From NCBI GenBank assembly GCA_017590115.1, contig JAGGNK010006537.1, forward strand, positions 248,001 to 312,000: a DNA stretch of 64,000 nucleotides, written 5' to 3'. This document shows, one piece after another, positions 26,970 to 37,845 of this stretch (within the stretch, counting starts at the first letter, position 1; each line of letters begins with the position of its first letter). The DNA is from Montifringilla adamsi. Its lineage: Eukaryota > Chordata > Aves > Passeriformes > Passeridae. The notes below the pieces were generated by a model. That model made no database searches. It had not been told where the DNA came from and saw only the letters and a program-made list of their open reading frames with translations. The position numbers and the translations under genes are program-made.

Positions 26970-27975
26970 TTTATGGTTTTAGACAGAATTTTTGAGCAAC
27001 ATAAGGAGTCCATATTGAGACAAGTGTTATTTAATATCTCCATTAATGAGATAAACAATGGGACTGAGTGCACTCTCAGCAAATGTGCAGATGACACCAG
27101 GCTGAGGGATGCTGGGATGCCATCCAGAGGGAGCTGGATAAGCTCAAGTGGACCCACAGGAATCTAGTGAGATTTAATAAGACCAAGTGCAAGGTGCTAC
27201 ACCTGAGTTGGGGCAACCCCTGGTATCAGCACAGGCTGGGGGATGAACTGATGGAGAACAGCCCTGGGGAGAAGGACTTGGGGGTGCTCATGGATGAGAG
27301 GCTGGACACGACCCAGCAATGTGCATCTGCAGCCCAGAAAGCCAAATGTGTCCTGGGCTGCATCCAAAGTAGCGTGGCCAGCAGGGCAAGGGGACGGATT
27401 CTGTCCCTCTGCTCTGCTCTGCTCTGCTGAGACCCCACCGCAGTGCTGCATCCAGCTCTGGAGTCCCAGCACAGGAAGGACATGGACCTGTTGCAGCGAG
27501 TCCAGGGGAGGCCAGCAAGACAATTAGAGGGATGGAGCAGCTCTCTTAGAAAAAAATGGCTGATAGTGGGGCTGGTTCAGCATGAAGAAGAGAAAGCTCA
27601 ATCTGGGGTTACCTAATTGCAGCATTCCAGTACCAGAAGGGAACCTACAAGAAAGCTGGAGAGGGACTGTTTACAAGGGCATGTAGTGACAGGACAAGGG
27701 GGAAGGATTCAAACAAAAAGAGAGTAGGTTTAGATTAAATACACGAGGAGCGAAGTTTTTACAGTGAAGGTGGTGAGGCAGTGGCACAAGTTGCCCAGGA
27801 AAGCTGTGGATGCCACATCCCAGGTGCTGCTCCAGGCCGCACTGGACGGGGCTCTGAGCAACCTGGTCCTACTGCAGATGTCCCTGCCCTTGGCAAGGGG
27901 CTTGGAACCAGATGATCTTTAAGATCCCTTCCAATCCGAACTATTCTGTGATTTGGTGATTCTTCGTGATTCAGT
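26970..27975 (+). mobile_element. CR1 LINE, about 1 kb, reaching the HERPUD2 promoter
   Basis: This is the longest CR1 copy in the window. A frame at 27,078-27,098 reads Ser-Lys-Cys-Ala-Asp-Asp-Thr, matching the RT catalytic block with Cys in place of Tyr or Phe. After it come, in CR1 order, the C-terminal coding region, the 3' part with 'aggacaagggggaaggattc' (about 27,692) and the 3' end 'cccttccaatccgaactatt', closing with degenerate octamers at about 27,945-27,975. Stops and frameshifts mark it as dead. A small CTCTG run lies at about 27,405-27,429. The 3' end is only about 170 bp from the start of the HERPUD2 CpG island. Confidence 0.93.
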
Positions 27976-28144
27976 GGCCTCCAATCTGGTTATAAAATAG
28001 CATTTCCTGACCTGACAAGGACATCTGGGCTAACTACACTGCGGCATTCCCACGCAACGGTGACGGAGGCAAGACACACAAGCCGCAAAGCTTTAATTCC
28101 CATGCTCAGAAGCATTTAAGCTTTCCAGACGCTGAGACCTTCTT

Positions 28145-28583
28145 GTGAATGAGCACAGCGACCCGAGCAGCCGGCGAACGCCCACACGCCGTACCGCGGC
28201 CCACGGCCGCAGCCCCCGCCGCCATTGCGGCCCGCGGGCGCCCCCGGGCGCCGCTCGGCGGGAGCGGCGGGGGGCGGGGGCAGCGGCGGCGCCGCTTCCG
28301 GCCTCCATTTTACGCGGCGGCAGCGGGCGGAGGGGCTCGGCCCGGGCCCGTGCGTTCCGGGTGCCGCGTTGTTTCTTCTTCCTTGGGCGTGGCGGACGAG
28401 GTTGTGATCTCCTGTGGCTGCGGTTCCCGGAGTGCCAGCACGGGGATGGGCTCCCCCAGCTCCCCCGGGAAGTTCGCCCCCGGCCGCTGAACCCGCCCGG
28501 AGCCCCGCAGAAGGTTCGAGGGTCGTGTCCCCCGAGAGGAGGAGGAGGAGAGCGGGGCAGGGCCGGCCGGCCCCGCGGGCAGC
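28145..28583 (+). promoter_or_regulatory. HERPUD2: CpG-island promoter and 5' leader of HERPUD2
   Basis: From about 28,145 the sequence changes abruptly to GC-rich DNA with many CpG dinucleotides, which continues to about 28,730 over the first coding exon. No TATA box or exact start site can be fixed. An AT-rich TATA-like stretch at about 27,990 lies upstream, next to the CR1 end. I saw no exact ER-stress element (CCAAT-N9-CCACG); isolated CCACG-type pentamers occur near 28,200 and 28,387. The leader seems to run unspliced into the start codon, but a more distal non-coding exon cannot be excluded. Long open frames on both strands here are GC-driven and are not called as genes. Confidence 0.8.
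28446..28490 (+). other. Possible upstream ORF (14 codons) in the HERPUD2 leader
   Basis: An ATG at 28,446 with G at +4 opens a 14-codon frame, Met-Gly-Ser-Pro-Ser-Ser and onward, that ends at TGA (28,488-28,490), 93 bases before the HERPUD2 start codon. It is in a different position and does not overlap the main frame. Whether it is transcribed depends on where transcription starts inside the CpG island. Confidence 0.4.
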
Positions 28584-28730
28584 ATGGACCAGAGCGTGGT
28601 GGAGCACCCGGTGACCCTGATCATCAAGGCCCCCAACCAGAAATACACCGACCAGACCATCAGCTGCTTTCTGGAGTGGACTGTGGGCAAGCTGAAGTCC
28701 CACCTCTCCAAGGTGTACCCCAGTAAGCCG
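28584..28730 (+). CDS. HERPUD2: HERPUD2 coding exon 1 (residues 1-49)
   Basis: This is the first coding exon of HERPUD2, a HERP-family ER-membrane protein with a cytosolic ubiquitin-like domain that acts in ER-associated degradation. The start ATG has A at -3 and G at +4, a strong vertebrate context. The translation begins Met-Asp-Gln-Ser and continues with PVTLIIKAPNQKY, matching the N-terminus of vertebrate HERPUD2 as I recall it. Residues from about 9 on form the first strands and helix of the ubiquitin-like fold, including TISCFLEWTVGKLK. The exon has 49 whole codons (phase 0) and ends at a GTGAGT donor at 28,731. The frame runs open past the donor to 28,805, but the join to exon 2 restores the family sequence. 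Confidence 0.97.
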
Positions 28731-30622
28731 GTGAGTTGTTGGCCAGCCCTTTTCCCTCGCCTTGTCGGTAAGGCTGGCACTGCGGCGACTTGGGGACAGC
28801 CTTAAGCCTTGTTAAATAAACAAACAGGAGCCCTGCTGCCGAAGAGTGACCTGCGTGAAGGCGATGGCCGGCCCTCTGCTTTCAGGGAAGTTGGCAGTGT
28901 AACAGATATGAAGCTGCTCTTTTACGTCGTGTGAGAAGATCGCAGTGTAGCATCCTGAAAGGCGATATCGCTAAAGATGCTTACTAATGCTTCGCTTATC
29001 TTTTATTTTTGGGAACTGAGATTTAGGTGTCTCAGTTAACTGAATTTGAGACTGATTTTTGTAAATCTAAGATCACTGGCTAAGAGTTCTGTCTGTTCTG
29101 AAGTACAAGTGATATACTTAGGGTTAACACGATCTAGGGAATTCACTGAGGTGTGGAACAGATAGATGTTTGTTCATAAAATTATTTGAAATTATGTAGT
29201 TGAACAGCCTCCAAAATTATCTCCTCTTTGAAAAGCCATTTTTCTTGAGAGTGTGCTGAAAATTCTGCTGTCAGGTGTTATACCAACTTGTATGACAGCT
29301 GTGATTGTATTTTGAAACTTAATACCTATATCTTTTTTTGTTTCTGAGGGGAATACGATTTATTTCTGATTTTCTCTTAAACTGTAAATGTGGCAGTTAA
29401 AAGGGACTATGAAAAAAGCATCGGCAATAGGTGGTAATACTGTGTATGTGTAGAATGGCAGTCGTGCAGAACAGTATATTTAAAAATTTGTTCCAGAGAA
29501 CTGTATGAGAACTGCAGCAGCATGTGGGGCCTACAACCAGGCTTTAGAAAACACCAGAAGAAGGTGGCATTTACATTTTAAATTATTTTTCACCTAGTTC
29601 AATAGAAGAATTACTGTCATTGTTGATTTTTTTTTTTTTTTTGACATAGAAAAGTAAAATGGTTGCTTTGTCTCAAAAAGGGTTTCTGCCTTTTGGAGAA
29701 AGAAGAAGAAAAGCAGCCAACAACTTGGGCTGTGTCACTGGTACATTGACATCTGTTAAGCAGTTGTGAGAGTTTGTGAATATAGTTGTTGCTGTGGGTA
29801 ATTCTCTGTTGAAAGAGCCGGTCTGCTGTGGAAAACAAAAATACCACTCCAGCTGATTGCTACTTTGTCCTCCTCACTAGAATTTCCTCCAGTGACGTGT
29901 TTTGAAGCACTAGTTTTCTTACTCATCCTGTGAATGATCCTGCTAAATTCAGCTCCTGAAAGGAAAGAACCGTAATGAACAAAAGGTTTTCATGTTACAC
30001 TGTTGCCTTTAAACAGCAGTATAGTGTTAAATTTCAGTTTCCTGAAAAAAATGTTTCTTCTCTTGAAAATAGATTCCTCAACATACCTCTCAGTATTACA
30101 TGATTAGTTCAGCATACCCAAGTTTGTTCTGGGTTAAAGAATGGGGGAGTTTCTTTAATGAGAACTGTCTCAGTAATTCCAATTTAATTTGGATTTACTG
30201 CACTTGCCGTTAAAGTAATAACTGAACACTATTTTTATTTCACAGGACCTTTCAAATTAAAGTAATAACATGGGAGAGGAGGAAGGTGTTTAATAGGATG
30301 GCTCCTATGTACAGTAAAATCAAAAAGTATATTTTTGGCTTGATATATTTTGAGTGGTACTGCTTTTTAAAAATGTAAGTCCTTTTGCTCTTAGGAGCTC
30401 CCCTCCCCCTCCCTCCCCCCCCCCTTTTTTNNNNNNNNNNNNNNNNNNNNNNNNNNNNNNNNNNNNNNNNNNNNNNNNNNNNNNNNNNNNNNNNNNNNNN
30501 NNNNNNNNNNNNNNNNNNNNNNNNNNNNNNNNNNNNNNNNNNNNNNNNNNNNNNNNNNNNNNNNNNNNNNNNNNNNNNNNNNNNNNNNNNNNNNNNNNNN
30601 NNNNNNNNNNNNNNTTCTCTTA

Positions 30623-30653
<31 letters not shown>

Positions 30654-33600
30654 TTTTTTTTTTTTTTTTTTCTCCCTTTTAAACCACATCAGTGTTAAAA
30701 GCTTGATTTCTCTGTTCTCTCAATATGATAGGTCCTGGAAATAATTTCTGTTACAATGCTATTTTAAGGTGGTGGTAATACACCAGAACACAGAGACTCT
30801 ACAGGCCTTGGAGCGCTCTTGAAGGGTGTAAAATAGAAGTCAGTTGCTGTCACTGCTGTACATAGTATTTTAAGTTTTCTGTGAGACTTCACCCTCATTC
30901 TTGTATGTGCATCTGTAAATTAATCAGTAAATTATGGTAACTAATTAAATTTACAATTTATTAAGAGTATTTAGAAAGTGAGGTGATTAGAATAGGCAAA
31001 TGAAAATTTAGGTCTTGAGGCAGTGTTGTTTGGGATTTTTCCAGATTAATTTGTGTAAGTTACTTGCCTTAGTACATACAAATTTCAAATACAGGCAGAT
31101 TTAGATTGGTTTAGTTGTTACTAAAGTTGATATACTTTGCAAAGTAAGTACTTGAATAAGCTAAATAGGTTCAGAAGGGTGTTAAATTCTATTGGTGATT
31201 CTTAACTAAGATTGACGTTTGTCAATACTTTTGCTCCCTGACTGGACCAGTTCTCACAGCTAGAGTACTGCAGTTAGTGTCCCTAAATGAAGTACTTATG
31301 TAGAATAACACAAGGCTCTTGTAAAATCAGCCTGGGTGTCTCAGTCTGCCAGAGCCTACCTTCAGTGCATGAACTGCTGCATTGATTACACCCATGAAGA
31401 ATAATTTAAAACTGCTATTTCTCATTTCCCATTTGCCTACAGTTCTAGATGTGGTTGTCTGGATTTTTATTTTTATTGGCTATGGAAGAAAGGGAGAGAG
31501 GCTTATTGAACTAAAATAATACTTGTCTAGTAGCTGCAACTGTATAGCTCAGAGCCTGTGTTCCTACTTGCAACACTGTCTTAGGTTTGGTGTTTGGTAA
31601 TGTGCTGGGCATAGCTAGTTTGGATTAAGCATTGCAAAAGAAGTTTTGCATGAAAAATGCAGGAAAAAAATCCAAACCAGTAGCTCTGGGGTTCTTACTT
31701 CTGAATACATACATTTTGGATTTTGATCTGCAAACTGTCTCCCATCTCATTCTAGGTTCTAGAATAATTTTTTCTCATGCCATGTGCTTTCTTCTGAAAA
31801 TGGGGCTACTCTAATTATGTGGTTTGAGGTGTTTTCCCATCACAGTTCAGTGTTTCAGCTAGCAGTGAGCGTCCTGTCATTGGAGCAGGAAGTGTGGTAG
31901 TGAAATTTCCTCTGGCAGAGGATGAGTTGAATGCCTTTTCCATTTACTTTGGCATATATGTGAACTACTGTGTTTCCACATCTATTACCTCTTCTTCCAT
32001 CTGCATTAAAAAAAAAAAAGTCCATTTCAGAATTGCAGGCTTTCAACCTGAGAATTGCAAGTAGTAACCCTTTAGTTCTTGGGTAGTTGTTTAATTTATG
32101 GAGGGAGGAGCATGGAGTTTAAGGCCTGGTCTTCCCCATTAAAGTACTCAACATATATTTAACCTTTTCTTTTGTGGTTTTGTAGGGAGTTGAAACGCAT
32201 TGAGGGGCTGTTTTAATCTTACCAGTTTCACCTCTGTAATGTACTCATATTTAAAAGTAACTTGCATCTCGTTTGAGAGGATAGTTTAATTAGAGGGGGT
32301 GGAAGAGGGGCTGGTTCATGAGGTACTGAAGAGAACAATTGAAAGTGACCATATAGAAAGCTCCATTAGAGTGAGACAGGCAAAACAACATTATAGTGCT
32401 GTGCTGGATGATGAGTTAAAAATTTGGAGTTTGAGGGGGTTTTGCTGTTGGGCTTTCCTTGTTTTAAGTGCTTATCTGTTCTTATTAATCTCCAGATAAT
32501 CTGTCTCAGGACCCAGAAACAAGGATTCTTATAAGTTTTCTTCTGATTGCACTGGTCAGTCTAAAGCAACAAGTCTCCAATTTACGGGAAATTAAAGTTT
32601 TCTTTAATCTTGATGCTTAAATTCTGATTTTTCAGTCCTTTCCCAAACACAGAATGCAAGCTTGCACTCTGCTGGTAGCCTGTTTATGCTTGAAGGGAGC
32701 AACGAAATGGTATACCTCAAAAGAAGTTACTGACATGAGTCAGGCATTTTTTGTTGTTTTAAATGTAAATAAAAATAGTACAGCATTGTTGTTGTATTGC
32801 AGTATTTTATCAATTTGAGCTGCAAATAACTACTTCCCTGTGTTGGGAGACACAAAAATACTGAGGCCACTAATTAAAAATACAGAAAAGTGCAGAACAG
32901 TAGAGAACATTACTCTTAAATAGAAGTGTTAAACAGTTCTGCACGTTATGTGGCAGGTTTTTTTGAAAAAACATGTGTTTAATTATGAATGGCTAGTATG
33001 GCTTTGGGAAAAAAGTTAAAGCTTCAGATTTACTGAGTACTTATTAACATTATTTGCTTTGAGTATCTCTGTTTTGTTCCAGTGATAAGACCATTTTTTT
33101 TCAAGAGAAAAAAAAATCCCAAACGGTTTGTAACATTTCTATATTCTGCTAAATTATTTGGGATCTGTAGAAAGCTATTGCAAGGAAAAAAAAAAGTCAA
33201 AACTTCTGTGAAAGCTTTTCCTAATCACAGAGATCTGGGGCTCAGCTATTTGTCTTAGTATTAGCGTGAACAAGACTGCAGAGTGGGCAGCAGAAGGCTG
33301 GGATAGGAAGAGGAGAGGTGTAAGACTTGGTGTTTGCATGATGGAGAAATTCTTCAAATAGTTCATGCTGATAAGGCATGTTTGTTCCACTAGTGTTAGG
33401 CTAGATTTCTTTGTTTAGCATTTGGTTTTTCTTTATTTTGTTTGACCTAGTAAGCTCCTTGTTTTAGCATACTGGACATCTTACTGTAGGTAGGGACCTA
33501 AAATGTTTCCTTTAAAATAATTCTGTTGTTATTTCTATTGTGTGGAATAGTCCAAAGTTACTAAAATATGAACAGTATATGATTTGTTAAAAAAAAAGAA

Positions 33601-34261
33601 ATAAAATCTTTGTTTACAATGCTAGATTGTTTTAAACTGTGAAACTGTAAGAATAGGAAAAAAACTTACCCAAGTTGGATGGCTATCATACAAAAAAAGC
33701 TTTTGCTGATTCTTGCTTTTTAATGCTTTCCTTCTTGTTTTTTGTAATGATGTTGGTTTTGGTTTTGTCTGTTTTTGGTTTGGTTTTTTTCTGCAAGGGG
33801 TTTGAGGGTGGAGGCAAGGACTAATAACAGAAAGTCCTTGTTGAAAAAGACTGAAATTTGTGCTCTTGTGTGTATTTTAATTGGCATTCCATTGTTCTGC
33901 TAACTTTCTTTACCCCAGCCACTTCTCCATCTATATTTTCAGAAGGTGATTGGGACCAAGAGCAGGATAAAGAACAAATCACTGAAAGACGGGAATTCTT
34001 GAATGTACTGTAAAGTTTTCTTGACAAGCATTTACCCTTAAGTGTTGTTAATTTTTATGGCACTCTTGCTGAGTGCTTAATAGCATAATTCTTCTTCAGA
34101 ATTAATTCATGAGTTGGACTTGTGAAGCTGCTGAAATGTTTTTAAGTCTGTCTGTTGGTGATTGGACTTAACATTTGCAGATGAGAAAATTCCTTTAATC
34201 TCCAGCTATATACCTGTGCAGCAGGAAAAAAGCTAAATTCCTTTCTTTGTCCCCATCCTAG
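28731..34261 (+). other. HERPUD2: HERPUD2 intron 1
   Basis: An intron of about 5.5 kb, counting the gap, with a GTGAGT donor and a CCTAG acceptor. It is AT-rich with several poly(T) and poly(A) runs (about 29,628, 32,009, 33,109 and 33,186). It contains a 184-base run of N with C- and T-rich flanks (see separate entry). A perfect 14-bp palindrome TACTTTGCAAAGTA lies at about 31,133-31,146. No repeat family or other gene was recognised. Confidence 0.9.
30431..30614. other. Assembly gap of 184 N
   Basis: The gap is preceded by a C-rich tract (10 C at 30,415-30,424) and 6 T. It is followed by 27 C at 30,627-30,653 and 18 T at 30,654-30,671. Both flanks carry a near-identical lead-in (ctcttaggagc and ctcttaggggc), so the two sides may be the same locus assembled twice, and the true gap size is uncertain. 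Protein-like frames across the gap are artefacts. Confidence 0.97.
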
Positions 34262-34339
34262 TCTACAAAGGATCAGAGACTGGTGTATTCTGGCAGACTG
34301 CTTCCTGATCATCTGCAGCTGAAAGATGTTCTCAGAAAA
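34262..34339 (+). CDS. HERPUD2: HERPUD2 coding exon 2 (residues 50-75)
   Basis: The exon has 26 whole codons between a CCTAG acceptor and a GTAAGC donor. The translation STKDQRLVYSGRLLPDHLQL followed by KDVLRK is the central part of the ubiquitin-like domain and corresponds to the strand-turn around 'YSGRLL' in HERP proteins. Both exon phases are 0, matching exons 1 and 3. In this part of the family the fold is ubiquitin-like, but there is no C-terminal Gly-Gly for conjugation, so the domain serves as a docking surface and not as a modifier. Confidence 0.97.
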
Positions 34340-34592
34340 GTAAGCTTTATATCACCATACAATATTTGATCAAACCCTGTTTTTTGGAAATAGGAATTTA
34401 GATTTGTGTTATTTAACCTAAAATTGTAATTGCTGTGTTGAGAGATGTAACCATATAATGTTGATATGTTCTGGAAAATGTATTTTCAAGTAAGACTTGC
34501 GTGTGGGATTATGATACTTGTGGATTGAGGAGGTGTTTCCAGTTGGTGGGAGAGCAAGTAGGCTATGCTAAGTCCCAAGCAAGTGATATGTT

Positions 34593-34740
34593 GTATCATA
34601 GAATCATGGAATGATTTGTGTTGGAAGGGACCTTATAGATCTTCTAAGTTACAGCTCTCCTGCTTTGGTCTGGGGCACCTTCCACTACACCTTCCATTGC
34701 TTAGAGCTCCAACCTGGCCTTGACAGTTAGCACTGTCACA
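34593..34740 (-). mobile_element. CR1 LINE 3' end, minus strand, in HERPUD2 intron 2
   Basis: The plus strand starts with 'atcatagaatcatggaatga' and then 'gttggaagggaccttataga', the reverse complement of a CR1 3' terminus. It continues with decayed 3' UTR sequence to about 34,740 (cctggccttgaca). The element is about 150 bp, 5'-truncated and antisense to HERPUD2. It lies about 250 bp downstream of exon 2 and should be removed with the intron. Confidence 0.9.
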
Positions 34741-37194
34741 TGAATGGAATTATACAGCATATTTGTGTTCATTTGGGACATCATTTAAATTCTCAGAGAG
34801 GTTTAAATCAAGAATTTATTTCAAAAATGGCACTTGTATAAGCAGATAAACAGTCATATATTAATTATGGAGAACCAAGAATTCTCAGTTCCTGAATAAT
34901 TTCCTGAGAAGGCTGTTTGTTTTCTTGGTTTTGATTTGGCAGCTGTTAACCATTCCCGGTGATGCTTGAAACTTTGTTGGTTCTTGCTCTTTTAATTTCA
35001 TACTTTTAAAAAATTCTGTTGGTTCCTGTTGGAACAAATAATTCTGTTAGTCTAATTTTGGATTTTTCAGTCAACATTTAGATCCTAGTTCTGAATATGT
35101 GTGACATCTCATGCAGGAAGTCTTGAAATACATGCACTTGGTTTTCAAACTGGCTCAAATAGCTTGGATTGATGATACCAAGTAATAAGGACTTCATTAA
35201 GTTAGGGAAGTTCTTAAAAATGTGTAGAACAAAATATTTAGGGTAGATTATAAAGAACTTTTGTTTAAATTTTGATGGTGACAGGAAGCATGATGCATTG
35301 TGTTGAATTGTCTAAATTCTTTGTAAACAGCTCAGGATGAATCAATAGCTGTTACTGGGGAAATGCCTTAGGTCCTTGTACAGTTTGTAAATCCTATGAA
35401 ATGTATGAACTCCATAATATAGTACCTGGCTGTTGGTAAGGATAGTTCTCTGTAATGTATTGAGGTAAAAATTAATCTGCAGGCTACAAGATTGTGTGGG
35501 TCACATTTGAAAATTTCTGTGGAGGGAAGTTTCCAAATGTGGATGGTGCTTTAGTGAAAGTGGGCACCTGAACTTCAGTATTAAGATGGAGAAACAGATG
35601 CAGAGGAGTCTTGAATATTGCTTCAGCAGACTAACACTTAATAATCTTTATTCTGAAATAGATTTTATTAAATGGGATTAAACTTCTTACCAAAGAAAAT
35701 GTTGGCAGTTTACTATGTATAGGATTACTAGAAAATGGAAGCTGGACTATTGCAAACCAGTGTATGCCCTGTACCGCTTAAATGTTCAAGGAAATGCTTA
35801 TAGAACTTATCTCAAAGCTTAGTTTTGCTTGCTAAGTACAAAATGAAATCCAAATTCCTTAAATTCACTTGGCCTACTTGCCGCACACGGGCTTTAGAAA
35901 ACAAGATTGCAAATTTGGTTTATATGCTAGAGGAGAAACTTTGTAACTAATGTTTTCCTTCACCATGCAGGGGCTGTGCTTGACTTCCGAGTATTGGCAT
36001 AACACTTTAATGTCATAATGGCAGTTACAGGCCTTGGGTGTAGTTAAAGAAATTCAGTGAATTTGGAAACACACCAGTCTTAAGCACAAAGTTAGAAATT
36101 TGTGTTGGAAGAAGAGGAGTTTTTGTGCTAAAGCTTTTGAGAGCTTTTGGAAAAATATGATTGAACTTAAATTCAGTCTCATTCTCTGCCAAAATCTTCC
36201 TACTGGATTATCTAAAAATTCCTAATATTATCTGAGGACTTAATAAATTGATGAGTCTAGCTGTGTGATACTTGCTCCTTGGTACTAACCAGTGTCATTT
36301 CACGGATACAAAATGCCTCAAGGCTGGAAGTTGACACTCTTCTAGCACAGTGGTGTCCAGCACCTTACATAGGAATAGAAGTATGTTACACATTGAATAA
36401 AGCTGTATGCTGCAAGCTAACCAGTGGTATGTCCAGCTTTCCTTGCCTTTCCCAGGGGCATAAATTCTTACCTAGGAAGAAAGTGATTAGTTAGGTTAAA
36501 GGCTTTTGACATGGCCAAAGTGCTGATTACCTGTGTTCAGTGCTTTCTGATCCTTGCTCTCACTGACTGGTAAGAAATTACACTTAATGTAGCAGTGAGG
36601 CTGTGCTTGGGGTTAGAGGCCGGTTCATGGGGAGGAGTTCAAATGACTAAGTGTGCATTGGTTGTGCTAGCAGTAATGCACAGTGGTGTATAAAAGCATT
36701 TATCTAGTTTTCTCTTTTCCTAAAGATCAAAACCATAAACATGGGTAAATGGCTGTTATAGCACATTTATATATAGGTTAAAAAAACCCCTCCAAATGCA
36801 GATTTTCTGAATGTCGTCTCATTAAAAATGGCAGCTTGCCTGCACCATGCTGATTTCAGAAGAGGATAGAGGGGTGTTTTTGTTGCTCCTCTTGTTTAAA
36901 ATTTAGTTACTGAGGAAGCTGCTGTGTGCAATTTAGATATGCAGCCATAGCTGTTGTGTTGCTATGGCCATGTAAGGGGGTGTTTTAATTTGGTACAGTG
37001 AAATAGCTTCAGATTGAAGTTACTGCCTTCAGATTTGGGGTGAGCATGTTCCAGCAGAATTGGCATGGCCTTGCTACATGGCTTCAAGTGGTAGCATGCA
37101 TTTGCTTCCTCATTTTCAAATATTAGGGAAACTCAAGCCCCACCTAGCACTTTGAATAGCACTCCATGAGCATGGATCTGCAGGGGCCCTTCAG

Positions 37195-37240
37195 TTGCAT
37201 GTCAGGCTTGAGCCAAGCTTAGCTCAAGCCTAACATGCAA
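37195..37240. repeat. 46-bp near-perfect inverted repeat (hairpin)
   Basis: A left arm of 19 bases (37,195-37,213, TTGCATGTCAGGCTTGAGC) pairs with a right arm at 37,222-37,240 (GCTCAAGCCTAACATGCAA) with a single mismatch. The 8-base centre, CAAGCTTA, is itself mostly self-complementary (AAGCTT). It lies inside HERPUD2 intron 2, on the transcribed strand, so the pre-mRNA could fold into a stem here. Confidence 0.9.
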
Positions 37241-37731
37241 TGGTGAATGCAATGGCTGGTACGTTGTTCCTGTCTTGGTCTGCTTGTGGAATTCCATTGC
37301 CTACATTGTTCATGTACCCTGATGTCTCTATTCAATAACACTCTTCATAGACTTCAGTGCAAATGTAAGCATTCCTAACTTTAGGTTAACTGAGCCCTGT
37401 AAAAGGTATGAGATTTTTCCAAAATAATAGTTGAAGTTTGCAATACACTTCCTCATGCTTTTCCTGGAGGTTCTTCCATTGGTTCTGCTATACTACAGTT
37501 TTAGGCAAAACTGGGATAAAGTCAATGTTCCATATGTTATTGTGGACAGCTTGTAAGACATTTGTGTGAAACAGTAGGATTCTCTTGTTCTGGACTCAAG
37601 TGTTGCTTTATGGTCTCTTTTGTATAATGTTTCTTCAGTGCTTACAACTTTGAATTTTTGAAGACTATTTTTTTTACTTGTAAATTTCTCCAATGTTGTT
37701 GCTTTAGCTCTTCGATTTCTTTAATTTTTAG

Positions 37732-37845
37732 CAAGATGAATATCATATGGTTCACCTGGTATGTACATCTCGGACACCCCCAAGTTCTCCAAAACCCAGC
37801 ACCAGTAGAGAAGGTCATGGAGCGTCAACCTCCAGCAGTAGCTCA
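37732..37845 (+). CDS. HERPUD2: HERPUD2 coding exon 3 (residues 76-113)
   Basis: The exon has 38 whole codons between a TTTTTAG acceptor and a GTGAGT donor. It opens with QDEYHMVHLVC, the last strand of the ubiquitin-like domain (ending about residue 87). It then enters a Ser/Pro/Thr-rich linker (TPPSSPKPSTS, then a run of serines at its end). The linker is cytosolic and is predicted to be disordered. The reading frame joins in phase 0 on both sides. Confidence 0.97.

Larger units (their letters stand above)
34340..37731 (+). other. HERPUD2: HERPUD2 intron 2
   Basis: An intron of about 3.4 kb with a GTAAGC donor and a TTTTTAG acceptor. It contains a CR1 3' end on the minus strand (34,593-34,740) and a near-perfect 46-bp inverted repeat (37,195-37,240), both listed separately. 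The remainder is AT-rich with short meaningless frames. Confidence 0.92.

Noticed and set aside
27197..27527. Several overlapping frames of 76-108 codons on both strands
   Set aside because: All lie in the CR1 copy; the plus-strand ones are remnants of its second ORF and the others are shadows.
28145..28583. ER-stress response elements in the HERPUD2 promoter
   Set aside because: Only isolated CCACG-type pentamers were found; the full CCAAT-N9-CCACG or ATTGG-N-CCACG arrangement was not seen.
28145..28726. 193-codon plus-strand frame over the CpG island
   Set aside because: It is out of frame with HERPUD2, crosses the first donor site and has the composition of GC-rich noise.
28116..28780. 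Long open frames on the minus strand over the HERPUD2 CpG island (195 and 156 codons)
   Set aside because: They are antisense to the HERPUD2 first exon in GC-rich DNA where stops are rare, and show Ala/Gly/Pro/Arg-rich low-complexity translation with no domain.
30252..30744. Open frames spanning the N gap
   Set aside because: They exist only because N is read as any residue, and the real flanks are poly(C)/poly(T).
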